Shown: positions 32,447 through 44,821 of the stretch, one piece after another
Numbering within the stretch: position 1 is the stretch's first letter
Layout of the letters: each line of letters starts with the position of its first letter
Assembly (NCBI RefSeq): GCF_035222275.1
Contig: NW_026946359.1
Location: 6,944,001 to 7,008,000, forward strand
DNA from: Podospora bellae-mahoneyi
Lineage: Eukaryota; Ascomycota; Sordariomycetes; Sordariales; Podosporaceae
Length of the DNA: 64,000 nucleotides
Direction: 5' to 3'
The notes under the pieces: generated by a model
What the model was told of the DNA's origin: nothing
Databases searched by the model: none
The model's input: only the letters and a program-made list of their open reading frames with translations
Program-made: the position numbers and the translations under genes

Positions 32447-35030
32447 ATGCGACCTCCACGGATCGCGATACTGGTTCTTTTCTTCTCCGCGTCGCTCTTC
32501 CTCGTGTGCAGGGCCATCAGTTCCCTCCGCCATCCCAACGCCGCCCCCGCCGTGACACCATTGACGACCCGGAAATCGTCATTCCGGAGCTTCTTCTCCT
32601 TCACTGCGCCGTTATCGCTCTTCCCTCCCAATGCTGCTATAAGCCTGTTCGATGATAATAGTACCTTCTTTGCTGCGCGACCGGCTGCCTTTGGGCCCAT
32701 CCTCCCTGCCGACGGCCTGAGCGGGCAACTATGGATAGGAAGTGGATTTGCTGAAGATCATCTCCAAGAGGGCGAGGTTGGGGGCGAGCTCGGCTGCAGC
32801 GATCTCCCGGGCTGGGAGGATGGGAGACCTAAGCTGTCGATCCAAACCACTGTACATGGGTCCGCAGCCTCAAAGTCAGGGCCCGCTGCACTGAACACCA
32901 AAAGTACAAAGCGTGATCCTTTGGGCGCAGGGATTCCAGCGGACGGAAAATCTTCGGAAAGGCGTCACGATGGGACCGACGACTACCTTCACCAGGAACT
33001 TGACCAGACTCGCAGCCCCTACAGCGAAGGCTCGGTGGTCTCAGCGTCAAGTCATGCCGATATCCAATCCATGCAGGAGACGGCAGAAATTACGGGCAAG
33101 ATCACATTGCTGAGCAGAGGTGGTTGTGGGTTCCTGGAGAAGGTCAAGTGGGCGCAGCGCCGCGGTGCGATCGGGGTGATTGTTGGAGATAATGTGAAAG
33201 GGGGTCCGTTGATCCAGATGTTTGCGAGGGGCAATGTCGATAATGTCACAATCCCCTCGATTTTCACATCGCAAACGACCGCCATGCTACTGTCATCACT
33301 CGCGCAACCAGGCAGTTTCATCGAAGATATTCTGGACGAGAACGGAAACCCGATCTTGAAAGTACAGCACTCCAGCAAGCCTGGGGTCAATAAACCAACC
33401 AAAGCGGCCAATACAGGTGCGGGCCATAGACCCAAATCTGGCCCTCACGCCCAGGGGGTCAAAACTGCGTCGTTCCAGGATGCCTCGGCCCCTGCGGTCA
33501 AGAAGTCACGCTCGACACGCAGGAGCTGGATCTCCCGTCTGTTCTTCTGGGGGGATAGTGGAAGCAAAGGGTCAGAGCAGAGCCGGCCGCCAAGCAGTGG
33601 TCGTCTGAACTGGGTCGCAGCTGACGAGTGGAGCGACGAAAGCATCAGACTCCTCCAACCAAGTGCGGATAAGGGTAACAAGAATGGAGCGGGTGGTCGT
33701 GCGTCCTCTGAGGAGGACAAGTCGCCGGGTGATGGTTTTCAGATAGGTGTACAAGACTGGCGTGACCCCGATCTTGTTAGGTCTTCCGAGGAGGACGAGG
33801 AAGATCGGCCGGCACCGGAAAACCAGTCCACCAACAAGGAGTCTAGTGGTTTGAGAGGTGGCAGTATCACGCCAGGTAGTGGCGAGTATGTCCCTGGAGA
33901 CTCACATGGCCATCGTTCTGGAAAGTCTGGTTCTTCCTCGGAAAGCTCCAGTGGGCTTATTTATAAGCTCTTCGGGGACGACGCTAAAGAGCAATTTGCC
34001 ACAGAGGAGAGCTCAAGACCGTCGCCGGAAAGCTTGGGGAACAAAGAGGATGGCAATGTGCGGGAAGGCTTATGGGTCACGATCACTCCTACCGGCAGTG
34101 CCAGTCCATTCTTCGACACCCTGTTGGTCCTGGTGATCAGCCCCTTGATTACCCTCACGGTTGTGTACACGCTTCTTATCTTGCGAGCTAAGTACAGAAG
34201 GCGGAGATGGAGAGCACCCAAGGCTGTGGTCGATCGGTTGCCGGTACGGACCTACCGCACAGTTGCGCCATCGCCCAGCCAATCATCCAGGACGCCGTCG
34301 CCCAACAGCTCCTCACCTACAACGCCCCTGTTGCAAGGAAATTCGAGATCGCGGCCGCGGTCTCGGACCACTACTGGCGTGCCTGAGCCTTCGGATCTTT
34401 TGAGGGCTGATAACGCTTTGCAGGCCGGGCGATCATCCTCACCAGACAACACCCGGGTGCATGGTGCCAGTCAATGGAAGAAGTACATGGGAAGACAGAG
34501 CGAATGTGTGATTTGTTTGGAGGAATACGTGGACGGCGTCAGTAAGGTCATGAGCTTGCCTTGTGGCCATGAGTTCCATGTGGACTGCATGTGAGTGGAT
34601 CTAAAGTCAAAAACTAGACGACGTGAAAATTCACAAATTTGACGACGTGTTTACTGATTTTTGTCACAGCACACCATGGCTCACCACCAGACGGAGAACT
34701 TGCCCGATATGCAAAAATGATATCGTCAAGTCTCTAGCTCGTGGTTCGCCATCAAGCCCACACTACGAGCCGTATCATGACGACAGCGAGTACACTCGTC
34801 CTGAGTCTTCCAGCTTCGTGAACTCCAACCATGGATCGTATTCCTCCAACCGCTTGTCAGACGTGGAGGAAGGAAGAGAGGCTCTTGCGCACGTACAGAG
34901 AGAGATACATGAGGTGAGATGGTATGACTTCATGGCGCACCTACTAAGGGGCGAGCTCGGACAGGCATTTTTGAATCGGCACGAGAACCGGCGTTTTGCG
35001 GCCGACGACCGTGAAGAGAGCCGCCTGTAA
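32447..35030 (+). CDS. PA-TM-RING transmembrane E3 ubiquitin ligase
   Basis: Exons 32447-34590 and 34670-35030 with a 79-nt intron (GTGAGT...TCACAG) give 834 residues. N-terminal hydrophobic segment ~5-24 (RIAILVLFFSASLFLVCRAI) is a signal sequence/anchor. A PA domain lies at ~215-290 (ITGKITLLSRGGCGFLEKVK, GAIGVIVGDN, VTIPSIFTS). A long acidic/Ser-rich lumenal linker follows. The TM is at ~558-582 (LLVLVISPLITLTVVYTLLI). The cytosolic tail carries a C3H2C3 RING-H2 at ~687-735: SECVICLEEYVDG, LPCGHEFHVDCI and RTCPICKNDI. The intron splits the RING after CGHEFHVDC and is needed to complete it. PA-TM-RING ligases (RNF13/RNF167 type in animals, Tul1-like systems in yeast) ubiquitinate endomembrane cargo. 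A vacuolar/Golgi location is inferred. Confidence 0.85.
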
Positions 35031-36150
35031 TACAGCATGGTGATAGTGGCATCCGTTGTTTTTTGAAGAGATTTCGCATTTTTGGCTGGCGCACTTGGGG
35101 TAGGAGGTCATTTTCATGGGCGTTGGGCAAGGGACCGAACACCTGGGATTGTTCAAAACCGTCACTCGCTCTTTTACATACACAACTTTGATACCTCTTT
35201 TCGTTTTTGACCTGATAAATTTTATCTTTACTCTGATACGTACTTGGAATGTACGAGGAGCCCAGGGAAGGGGGGGGGGGAGGGGGTTGGTGTTTTCATT
35301 GGAAGCGGCCAGTCACAGGATCCCATCAGACATGGCAGAGTAAACTCACTAGGATTATACCCCCACAAGGCTTAGACACTTGGATAGCTGTAGCTTTCAT
35401 TTCACAAAGAACTTTTTCTCTTCACTTCTACTACATATCTCCTCTGGCCTCTTTCGATCTCCTGCGACATGGCTGGCGGCTGCTCAGGATGAATCTCGCT
35501 GTCCTATGAGAAGATAAAATACAGGGACAGCTAAGACGGCTGAGGCAATAATTCTTACGTTCAATGAACAAATATGAAGTGCACAAAAGAAGATGAAGAT
35601 CATCATGTTTTGCATAATGTGCTGATGTGTATTCTCTCCCAGGTAGATAGTGAGTATGAAGTGGGCTTATCTTATCACAGCACACGCTCACCCACACTCC
35701 TTCCACAGCGCCCAACGCGTTCATTGCAACTTCTCACCTTCAACATCAGGTAAGTCAGCGAGCGCTTTCCATTTCTCCGAATTTTGACATGGAAATGAGC
35801 TAACAATGGAACAGAGAAGAATTCTGTCACTTCAAAACGTATCGAGAAGCTGGTGGTCCGTCGTCTTGTAGCAGACGGGAACAGATTGCATGGTCGAATC
35901 TCAAATCTCAGTTCACCCCGCCACAGCGCCCTCGCTCACTGAGAGGATCAGGGGCCGTGCACAGCACAGCACACAACATCAACGTCAACATCAACGTCAA
36001 CGTCAACGTCAACATCAACATCAACATCAACGTCAACATCAACATCAACACCACCCGCGTCAACCAACCCCCACACCCCAAACCCCAAGCGTTCTGATCC
36101 TATCCAAAACAACAACAACAACCCCCCTCGAGGGGCACACCAGACCCATC
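35031..36150. other. Intergenic region and APC5 leader with hexanucleotide repeat
   Basis: This region follows the RING gene. The open frame of APC5 extends upstream to 35890, but the region 35974-36051 encodes only a QH/QR repeat from a microsatellite, and conservation starts at 36151. The rest presumably is RING 3' UTR and APC5 promoter/5' UTR. A G-run lies at about 35270-35285. Confidence 0.5.
35974..36051 (+). repeat. (CAACRT)13 hexanucleotide repeat
   Basis: Thirteen consecutive 6-bp units of caacat, caacgt or (last) caacac lie about 100 bp upstream of the APC5 start codon, probably in its 5' UTR. If translated in the APC5 frame they would give a Gln-His/Gln-Arg run. Confidence 0.9.
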
Positions 36151-38670
36151 ATGGCCCGCTTCCTCACCCCGGCCAAAATCGGCCTCCTGGCCCTCATCGA
36201 GCTCTACGTCGAAGGCGCGGTCCCAAACGAAGGGATCATCCCAGTGATCAACTTCCTCGCCTCCAACCTCATCGACTGCGACCTCTCGACTGCCCAATCC
36301 CCCAACAACAACAGCAACAACAATAAGAATCTCACCCCTGCCGACCGCTGGAAAAAAGCCGAGTCCACCCTCCGGCTTGTAACCTCGATCAAAGATTTCG
36401 AGACGTTGCTCTCCCCGCTGGCGGCAGCGGATAAACTCCCCGGCCGTCGGCTCTGGGATCGGTTTTTGGAGAAGTTGTGGGGACTAGACAGTTTGCACAA
36501 GCTGCATGAGTTTTTTGCGGCGATACCGGGGTTATTGTGCAGGACGAAGGAGGAGCTGAGGAGGTTGGGGCTGGAGGACGAGGAGGGGGAGTTGGGGGGG
36601 AGGACGAGGTTGGGGAGGAATAGTCCCTTTGGGGCGTTTGTCAGGAGGGCACATGTCGAGTTTGTGAGGTTGAAGTTTGAGAGGGTGATGGAGTTGTGGA
36701 GGGTTTTTGTGAGGTATCGGCAGCCGACGGCGGGGTACTGGGCGAGGAGGCATCCGCAGCATGGGGGGAGGTTAAGTTTTGATCAGGTTTTGACGGAGGC
36801 AGAAGGGGAGTGGGGACAGAAGGAGACGGGGGAGCTGGCGGTAGTGGCGTATGGGAGGATGTTGTTGCCAGCGGTTGGGCTGTTGGCAAGGGGGGAGGGG
36901 GGGATGGAAGGGGGGGAGACGTTGCCGGTGAGCAGCGATGATGTGGAAGGATTATTGGAGTTTCAGATCGAGCAGATACAGAGTGAGTCTGTTTCTCTGG
37001 TGGGGGTGGAACGGGAGCATGACTGACACCATGTAGAGTATGGCAACAGGATACCGCCACAGATCAGAGACCGGTTCAGGAACTTCTTGAAGGGAAGTCA
37101 TACAGTGCCGAGTTTATCGCACTACCTCAACTTCTCGGACGCCTGGCGGTCAGGGGACTTTCCAACATCTTTCGACTACCTTCATCGATATTTCGACTAC
37201 ACCATGCAGAACCGAGATCGACTATTCTATCAGTACGCCTTGATGAACCTCGCTATTGTTCAGTCCGACTTTGGCTGTCACAAGGAAGCCGTGGCAACCA
37301 TGCTGGAGACAGTATCAACGGCTCGGGAGAACAGGGACACGACATGTCTCAACTTTGCTCTAAACTGGTTCTTCCACTTCGGCAGGGCACACCCCCATCT
37401 TGTCAGAGAACTCGAAAACAACAGCATGCTTGGCAGCGGAAAGGAGACCCTCGCCTTCCTCCGAGTCAAGGCCAAAGAAACAGGCATGTGGATCCTCTGG
37501 AGTTCGGCCCTCCAGAGCGAAGCCAAGCTCTGCCTGGCCAACGGCGAAAGTGTCGCCGTTGCCTTCGAGCACATGGTGCGATCCTCCCAACTGATCGTCG
37601 AGCGCAACATGAAGACCATGATGGGCGCCCAGATCTCGATGGCTATCGCCATGTGGGACCGCCTCGGGCTTTCCAGCATGGCCTCGATGGCATGCCAGGT
37701 CTTCCTCAGCTGCCACGCGAGAAACTCGGTCTTTGACGACGAGTTGAAGATCACCTGTCGTCTAGCCGGGCTTCTCGCCGGCAAGGGGAAATACGAAGAG
37801 GCGTTTGCCATGCTCGAGTCCCTTGATCAGAACTCGCTGCGGTCAGCGAGGCCAAATCAATACTGGCACCTCTACCGCGGCCTCTTGAAGCTTCGTCGGG
37901 ACCTGCACAGGAACAACCTCCCTGCCGTCGACACCCTGCTGGCTCAGCTCCTCCAAACTGGCCCCGAGGACGCAGAACCGGACACCGTCTTCATCATCGA
38001 CACCCTCCACATCGAGGCTCTGGTCCGCCGCAGGGACTTTGACGGCGCCTTTACCAAAATCGACAACATGATGGCCAACCTCGGAGAAAACAACCGCGAC
38101 GTTGCCCTCCGCATTCGTCTCCTCATCGCCAAGGCCCACCTCTTTGACGAGATCAACCGCCCAGAAAAGGGCTTCACAATAGCGATGCGTGCCACCTCGA
38201 TGGCCTGGCGGGCGCTGAACATCCCGCTTCTGTGGCAGGCCGTCGGCGCTCTGGCCAACGTTTTGAACTCACTGTCGGAGTTCTCGGCTGCGGCGCAGCT
38301 GTTGCTTTCGGTGCTGCCGAGGGTGCTGGAGACCGATGTCTCGTTCACAGCGGGGACGTTGTATAACCTCTTGGCGGACGCGAGGATGGGGCAGGCGGGG
38401 CAGTTTTTTTGTATGGCTGTTTCGGACGAGTCGACGGAGCTGGAGAGGCAGAGGGGGAGGAGGAGGCAGAGGGAGATGATGATGAGGGCGCATGCTGCGC
38501 TGGAGAGCGCGTACAAGTATTTCGAAAGGGTGGAGGAGGTGGAGAAGCAGGCGGAGGTGCTGGCTAAGATGGCGACGGTGATGAGGGGGTTGGGGGATGA
38601 GGGGGTGGGCGAGGGGTATGCGGCCAGGTATTTGAGTTTGAGGAGGGAGGTGGAGAGGGTCAATGGATAG
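36151..38670 (+). CDS. apc5: Anaphase-promoting complex subunit 5 (APC5)
   Basis: Exons 36151-36982 and 37037-38670 with a 54-nt intron (GTGAGT donor, CTGACACC branch, TGTAG acceptor) give 821 residues. The start MARFLTPAKIGLLALIELYV is the conserved APC5 N-terminus. The diagnostic APC5 block comes early in exon 2: LSHYLNFSDAWRSGDFPTSF, DYLHRYFDYTMQNRDRLFYQ and ALMNLAIVQSDFGCHKEAVA. The remainder is TPR-like helical repeats (LETVSTARENRDTTCLNFAL, then ARLLAGKGKYEEAF-type helices) up to an Arg/Glu-rich C-terminus. APC5 is a scaffold TPR subunit of the APC/C, the ubiquitin ligase that triggers anaphase. An Asn-rich insert (NNNSNNNKN) lies at ~52-61. Position beside COX13 and APN2 is typical of the ascomycete MAT flank. 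Confidence 0.9.
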
Positions 38671-39135
38671 ACAGGGGATTGTATGTGAAAATACTGAGAG
38701 GGAAGCGAGGCATGTCAGATAAACAATGAAGAACGAAATGTATCATAGAGCTATGATCAGCCTAGACAGGGATATGCTAGTTTGGCCGTAAAAGCTCTAT
38801 CCTTGAGCTCAAGCTCAAGCTCAAGCCTACTCCCCTCATTGAATTGACTCTGTGGTGTTGACTCACGGGCAGATATGTTTGTTTGGATGAACTGGCGGGA
38901 AACAGAGAAGGTCATGCATCCCTGAGACAGAGAAACTGATTTCTTGACTTGACACTATGAGTAGGAAACAATGCATGTACCGTGTTCAGCTTTGTCAGGG
39001 TATGCTCCCTCTTCTTCTTCTTCTTCTTCTTCAACTCCGCACTTCTATTGAATGGTCTGCCTTCGTCGTTCTCTACAATATACACCGGGGTTGACCTGTC
39101 CATATCTCCAGGTTGCGTCGAGGTCAAGAGCACAT
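38671..39135. other. Convergent intergenic region, APC5 / COX13
   Basis: This holds a short (AGCTCA)n run at about 38805-38826 and a (CTT)n run at about 39009-39032. It presumably contains both 3' UTRs. No gene seen. Confidence 0.55.
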
Positions 39136-39982
39136 TTAGGCCTCCTTGTCCTTATTGTGGTAGTTGACCTTGTCGTTCCAGCTGCGAGGATGTCATGTTA
39201 GCATTACAGGCTTGACTGGATGCCGTCATTGTTTATGGGTATACATACAACAGGGTCTAGAGGTATATGTTAGTAAGTCTGGTCTGGAGAAAAAGGGGGG
39301 TCAAAGGGGGGGAGTAAAACATACCTTGTCACCATCGCCCCACTGGTAGTTGCGGGTGCGGATGTTCTGGTAGGGGTACTCGACACGCTCCTCAAGAGGG
39401 GGCATGTGAGACCAGTGCTCCCAATGCTCGTTCCAGAGGTTGTAAGCGTTGAGGGAAGCGAGGATGAGGGCGGGAGGGACGGTGCTGCGGGCGGTTGTGT
39501 GGTTAGCTCGGTGGTACGTCATGGCTGTTGTTTTGTTTCTCCTGATATTGTGATTTCATGCGTCCCCCAATCTCCAGCTCCCCGACCATCGCTCGCTCTG
39601 ACTCCTCCTCGTCTTCCAGTTCGTTTCCACCAGTTGTTTCTGATATCCGGGAGCTGTTCCAACACCCTGAGGGCGACATGAAAACCACGCATTCGGCGGT
39701 GACAATAGAGGGGCTTCGGGAGAGTCATACTAGAGGGAGATCTTGCGCCAGAGCTCTGTTGAAACCTTGTTAGCTATCTTGGACCACCAATTGAGTTCCC
39801 GGGGGGTAGCCGAGGGTATCGCAGGAGGTACACTCACCAGTGGTGCCCTTGGCGTGCTCCTTGACATGACGGCGCTCACGGACGAAGGCGTTCTCGCCGG
39901 CGTGCTCGGTGCTGGCAAGGCGGCGCTGGGCCTGGGTGCGCAGCTGGGCGGCGAACCGCATAACCTGGCGCTGGGCAATCAT
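39136..39982 (-). CDS. cox13: Cytochrome c oxidase subunit 6A (Cox13) with an 8-nt microexon
   Basis: Five exons: 39982-39838, 39755-39731, 39484-39325, 39256-39249 (8 nt) and 39181-39136, giving 127 residues. The start MIAQRQVMRFAAQLRTQAQR is a mitochondrial presequence. The mature part has ELWRKISLY, the single TM segment TVPPALILASLNAYNLW, then NEHWEHWSHMPPLEERVEYP, PYQNIRTRNYQWGDGDK, TLFW and NDKVNYHNKD. The microexon ACCCTGTT supplies TL and two bases of F in the conserved GDKTLFWNDKVNYH. It is flanked by introns of 68 nt (GTATGT, TTACTAAC, CTAG) and 67 nt (GTATGT, TGCTAAC, GCAG). COX6A is a nuclear-encoded subunit of complex IV in the inner membrane. It is divergent from APN2, as in other ascomycete MAT flanks. 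Confidence 0.9.
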
Positions 39983-40635
39983 GGTGAGTGGCTGGTGGGT
40001 TGGGTGCCGTTCAACGAAGGGGGGGGGGGGGTTCGTGGTGGTTTTGTCAAAGATGAAGCAATTGACCCGCTTCTCGTTGCTGTTGGCCTGGGGTGAGGTC
40101 ACAGTCCAATCAGCTCATTTTCGGCTGCTCCTCGGGTTTGCGGCGGTGGTCCGTGCTTTTCGGAGCTCTCTCTCGCTGGGTGCCAAGACCAGTGACATAG
40201 TTTCCACTTTGACATCTGAAAGCAGATCATGTGACCTCGCGCGTCCCTGGCGGGAAGAGCGCCCGTCGCCACGCCACGCCACGCCACGCCACGCCAGCCA
40301 CGACTTTCGGGTGGCAGACCATCTCCAACAGGTGTGAGTTGACGATTTCAAAGATACAGCGAGAGATGGGATGAACAGGTATCTTATCAATTAAAATTGC
40401 CTGTAAATCTCTTCATAGTGAAGGGAAAGCCCCTACCACCGCAGTCGTGCCCCCCCGAACTTCCTCTTTTGCTTCGCCTTGTTCAAGTTCGCCCCATCGA
40501 CCGGTGAATGCAACATCTCTGATTCCCCCACTGGGTTGTATCTCTGGCGCCCGTTCTCTCCGTTCAAGTTCCCATTCGTTACACCAAATAACCTAGATCT
40601 TGGCGTTGGTGCATGCCAATCATCTGAGTGTCGAG
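39983..40635. promoter_or_regulatory. Divergent promoter region COX13 / APN2
   Basis: 653 bp between divergent start codons. It includes a G-run at about 40019-40030 and a six-copy 5-bp repeat (cgcca) at 40267-40296. No coding sequence is supported. Confidence 0.5.
40267..40296 (+). repeat. (CGCCA)6 pentanucleotide repeat
   Basis: Six perfect tandem cgcca units lie near the middle of the shared COX13/APN2 upstream region, followed at once by a related gccacg. Confidence 0.9.
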
Positions 40636-42929
40636 ATGCCACTTCGAATCACGTCATGGAATGGTAAGCTACCGTCTCTCCAATTCCACCAGTTTCTGGT
40701 TCGGTCTAACATCATATACATAGTCAATGGCATCAGGTTTGCACCCGCCTAGTTGAGCCTGCGTGTGGAGATCGCTTGTCTGACCAGCTCCAGAAATCCA
40801 TTCGGGTATGAGCCATGGCGCGCGAACCGCACCTATCAGGTAGGAGCTGTGGTGCTGCTCTGGCAGAGGTTCAAAGAAACTGACGGACTGTAGGCAATGT
40901 TCGACACGCTGGAGGCAGACATTGTTGTCATGCAAGAGGCCAAGATCCAGCGCAAGGACCTGCAGGATGACATGGTCTTGATTCCAGGATGGGATGTCTA
41001 CTTCAGCCTCCCCAAGCATAAGAAGGGTATTTCTTCCCTTCTTTGTGTCCTGTTTTGGCTTGGTTTCTGAATCTCTCTCAGGCTATTCTGGAGTTGCCAT
41101 TTACACTCGTTCTTCCAAGTGCGCTCCCATCCGCGCCGAGGAAGGCATCACCGGCATCCTCTGCCCACCAAACTCCTCCACAACTTTCAGAGACCTTCCA
41201 GAAGACCAACAGATCGGAGGTTATCCGAGACCAGGACAGCTTTCCGGCGAAGTTGACGAAGCCACACTTGACTCTGAGGGCCGCTGTGTCATCCTCGAGT
41301 TTGCAGCTTTTGTTCTCGTAGGAGTCTACAGCCCAGCAACCCGAGACGAATCACGAGACGAGTTCCGCCATGCTTTCACTGAAGCCATGGACGTCAGAGT
41401 ACGCAATCTCGTCGCGATGGGAAAGGAGGTGGTTCTTACCGGTGATCTCAACATCATTCGCTCAGAATTGGACACGGCCGGTCTGGTCGAACAATTACGA
41501 AAGGAAGAAGTGAGTCTTGATGACTTCTTCTCCAGTCCGTCCCGCCGCTTTCTCAACCAAATAGTATTTGGGGGACGTGTGGTTGGGACAAGAGACGAGG
41601 GCCGTGAGGAAGCTGTTCTATGGGACCTCTGCAGGGAATTCCATCCCACCCGTACCGGAATGTACACTTGCTGGGATACTCGGAAAAATTGCAGGCCGGG
41701 AAACTTTGGGAGCCGGATTGATTACGTTCTCTGCAGCTCTGGAATCAAGGACTGGTTCATCGACGCCAACATCCAGGAGGGTCTTCTCGGTTCTGACCAC
41801 TGCCCAGTCTATGCTACCATGGGCGATACTGTCAATCACAACGGCACGACGGTTCCCATTACCGATGTCATGAACCCCACGGACATGTTCAAGGACGGCG
41901 AACGGCAACGAGAGTGGACCATCAAAGATGCCCTCCCAACTTCGGCAAAGCTGATACCAGAATTTAGCAACCGACGGAGTATCAAGGACATGTTCTTCAA
42001 GAAGCCTAGAGCGACGATCAAGCCAACGAGAGCAACAGCCATGCCTGGCAGTCAAGACCCACCTCCTCTCATCATTACCATCTCTACGGGCCCTGAGAAA
42101 GACTCTTGGGCCCACGGCGATCCGGCCTCCTCACAGCCATCGAGTCAAGCCACAGCACCCCCAAGCTCGGGCAGCACACTTGTGGCCTCTCCACAAAAGC
42201 CACCAGCGAAACGCCCAGCAGTCGCTTCCCCTGCTATAAGACCACAGAAGAAGGGAAAGGTCACACTTGCGAAAGAGCCGTCCAAGACTGGTGCGAGTGC
42301 CTCCCAGGGCACGCTGAAAAGCTTCTTCAAGCCCAAGACACCCGTTCCCAGCCCAAGCCAGGAGCCAACTGGCACGGACAACACAGCTTCGGCCACAGCA
42401 GACATTTCTACTGCTTCAGAGTTGCTACCAGCAGAATTACCCCCTGAAATCCCAAGTCCCAGCCAATCTTTGAAAGGGAGCGCCGAAAGCTCTGCCAAGA
42501 AAACGCCCCTGACGTCCGTCCCAACTGACGACAAGGTCTTTGATCCTATTGAGAACAAAGCCTCCTGGTCTAAGCTCCTTGGCAAGCGCGTCGTCCCAAA
42601 GTGTGAGCATGGCGAGGATTGCGTATCGAGGATAACGAAGAAGCCGGGGGTCAATTGTGGTGTGTTCCTCCCCCTCATCCCTTCTCTGCCCACTGCTTGT
42701 TCGTTTGTCTCTCTGATGTCTGAACTTTGCTCCCGTCATCGTCTATCATGTCTTTTCTGTGATGAAGCTGACCACGATGTTTGCCGCAACAGGCCGGTCC
42801 TTCTTCATGTGCGCCCGGCCCACGGGTCCATCTGGCAAGAAGGAGGACGGGACGACTGAATTCTGCTGCAAGACCTTCATCTGGAGCAGCGAGTGGAAGC
42901 CTAGCTCTGCGGCGTCGTTGTCTGGCTAG
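40636..42929 (+). CDS. apn2: Class II AP endonuclease 2 (Apn2) with C-terminal GRF zinc finger
   Basis: Six exons: 40636-40663, 40724-40736 (13 nt), 40794-40839, 40894-41026, 41082-42659 and 42793-42929, giving 644 residues. The spliced N-terminus reads MPLRITSWNVNGIRNPFGYE, showing the ExoIII-family WNVNGIR motif; exon 2 alone supplies VNGI plus part of R. Catalytic landmarks follow: QEAKIQRKDL (metal-binding Glu), VVLTGDLNIIRSELD (Asp/Asn), RIDYVLCSSGI and LLGSDHCPVYATM (Asp-His). A disordered Ser/Pro/Lys linker contains a PCNA-interaction-like GTLKSFFKPK. The C-terminal GRF finger has PKCEHGEDCVSRITKKPGVN, CGRSFFMCARPTGPSGK and FCCKTFIWSSEW, completed only by the last 133-nt intron. Apn2 cuts abasic sites and trims blocked 3' ends in nuclear base-excision repair. 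APN2 is a canonical MAT-flanking gene. Confidence 0.92.
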
Positions 42930-44821
42930 TGGTCTCAGAACAGTGGTGTTGATCTGCATTTTGCTACTCGACGGCTACTTGGGGATTTTGGAACGGGGAG
43001 TTTGGGCGTTGAATGATAGGAAAAAGGATGATGGGGATAATACATATTAGCATGTGGCATGGCATCTACCATGATCTGGCTATCTTTTGCGTCACGAGCA
43101 CGTTGCTTTGGCTTGGGGAAGAAGACAGGCAGTGGGAAGAGAGGAGGAGTTGGCAGACTGAAGGGAAGTGCCAAAGAGGCTGTTGTCCTAGAACACGGGT
43201 AATCGAGCTACTTGCTTGATCCAGACGGTATCAGGCGCTGTCCATTTTGGCCGTCTAGCTTAGCCCCAATGACAACTCTTGGTTTGTGCATGCTCGGGTT
43301 TTCCGACATTGGATATGGCCTGCGAGGAAACGGCAGTTTGACAATGAAGAGTCAGTGTGAGGAGAATAGTTGTTTTCTGTGGTGATGATCTGTTCCGAAG
43401 GTTTTTTGGGGGGTGAGGGGGTGGGGTGCAGCGGCTTGATGGCCTCGTTGAGTCTTGATATTTATTACCACCACCCATCTTGGAGCAGGGGTTAGCTTCT
43501 TCGTCCATCACTGGCAACACCCACCAAGGTGGAAAAAAAAAGTGACGACTTCATGTGGCTCACATCAAATCACACGAAGCTCTGCAGAAAATGATATCTC
43601 GGGCGTAAATCAATATAACGTGAACTACATGGGGAAATTTATGATCTTGAACTATTTTCTTAGTCGTGGTGGTTGCCCTCACTGTTGACAAAACCGGTGG
43701 TTGGAGTTGGGGAAGAGAAGTTGCCTCTGAGGCTCAAGTCGTGTGATTTATCTCTGGGTGGTCTCAGGATGGGCTGGGGGATCTTGTGTTGATGATGGGC
43801 TTCACTCCGCCGCCGTCACTTCGGTCTCTGGGCTCTTCTCTGCTTCGTCATGCCCTCATTGGTGTCTCCATGCGGTACTGGTAAACTCTAACTGTCGAGG
43901 ACATGGCAAGACAAAACAATGCATTCCTAACCACCAATGATCTCGACGGCCGACTTCGTGATGATCATATCTCAATGATGCCAAAGACTTTCTCGAGAAC
44001 AATCACCTCTTCAAATCAAGACAAGCGATTCAAGATCACAAGCACGAGGAACCATCAGAAATCTGGGTATGCACTTGATTGTTGTACAGACAAAAGAAAC
44101 TAGTTGGGAGCTTTGAACGAACGTCTTCTTTGAACCCCTTGAGCCAGGTCATTCCGTTCGTCAAACTCATCCATCCATGTGCCCCAACCTCCACCAGTGA
44201 ACACCGTCAACACGATCCTCCTCGACATTATGTACCACTGAGAAAAGAGAATGAAAACAAATAGAAAATATGTAAAATGAAAGAAACAGCCCACCGTCCC
44301 AACACCCAACTCCCCGCTCCGCCCCAACATTGTAAAATGCTATCCATCCGCCAAACTCCTGCTATCCATGCCCAAATCCCAAATCCGAACCATGAAGAAA
44401 AGAGAAGTATGAGAAGGGGTATCATCCTCCAAGAACCAAACCTCTTCGCTTGAAAACATCGCCGCCGGTGGAAATGGCAGGGATCGCAGGGTATGCTGAT
44501 GTGTTGATATGAAACAAGTCATTCAGAGAAAAAGCCGTGCAAATGTCGTCATAATTCCATGTTGTTGTACCAGGAAGCAGATTCTTCGTCAGGTAATCGA
44601 GTATGTTGTGTTACAAACTGTGTCGCATCCAGTGAAAGCTTTGAAGCTAGAAGAGAGGTCAGCAACCGTGTGTAGAGAGAGAGAGAGGTGATACGACTTA
44701 CCATTCTGAACCAACGTCTGGTGCATAGGTCATCGCCCATTGGGCAACAAACCTTGTGCGAAAGGTCGCAGTGACTGAATAGTGTCAAGAGCTGGTGTTC
44801 CGAAAGAGGCCGCGGAAGTGA
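42930..44821. other. APN2-MAT intergenic region
   Basis: 1.9 kb between the APN2 stop and the MAT1-2-1 stop. Open frames are short and lack recognisable domains. It may contain one border of the MAT idiomorph and the 3' UTRs of both genes. A GA run lies at about 44675-44690. Confidence 0.45.

Noticed and set aside
35890-36150. Upstream extension of APC5 through the CAACRT repeat
   Set aside because: It encodes only a QH/QR microsatellite; the conserved APC5 start is at 36151.
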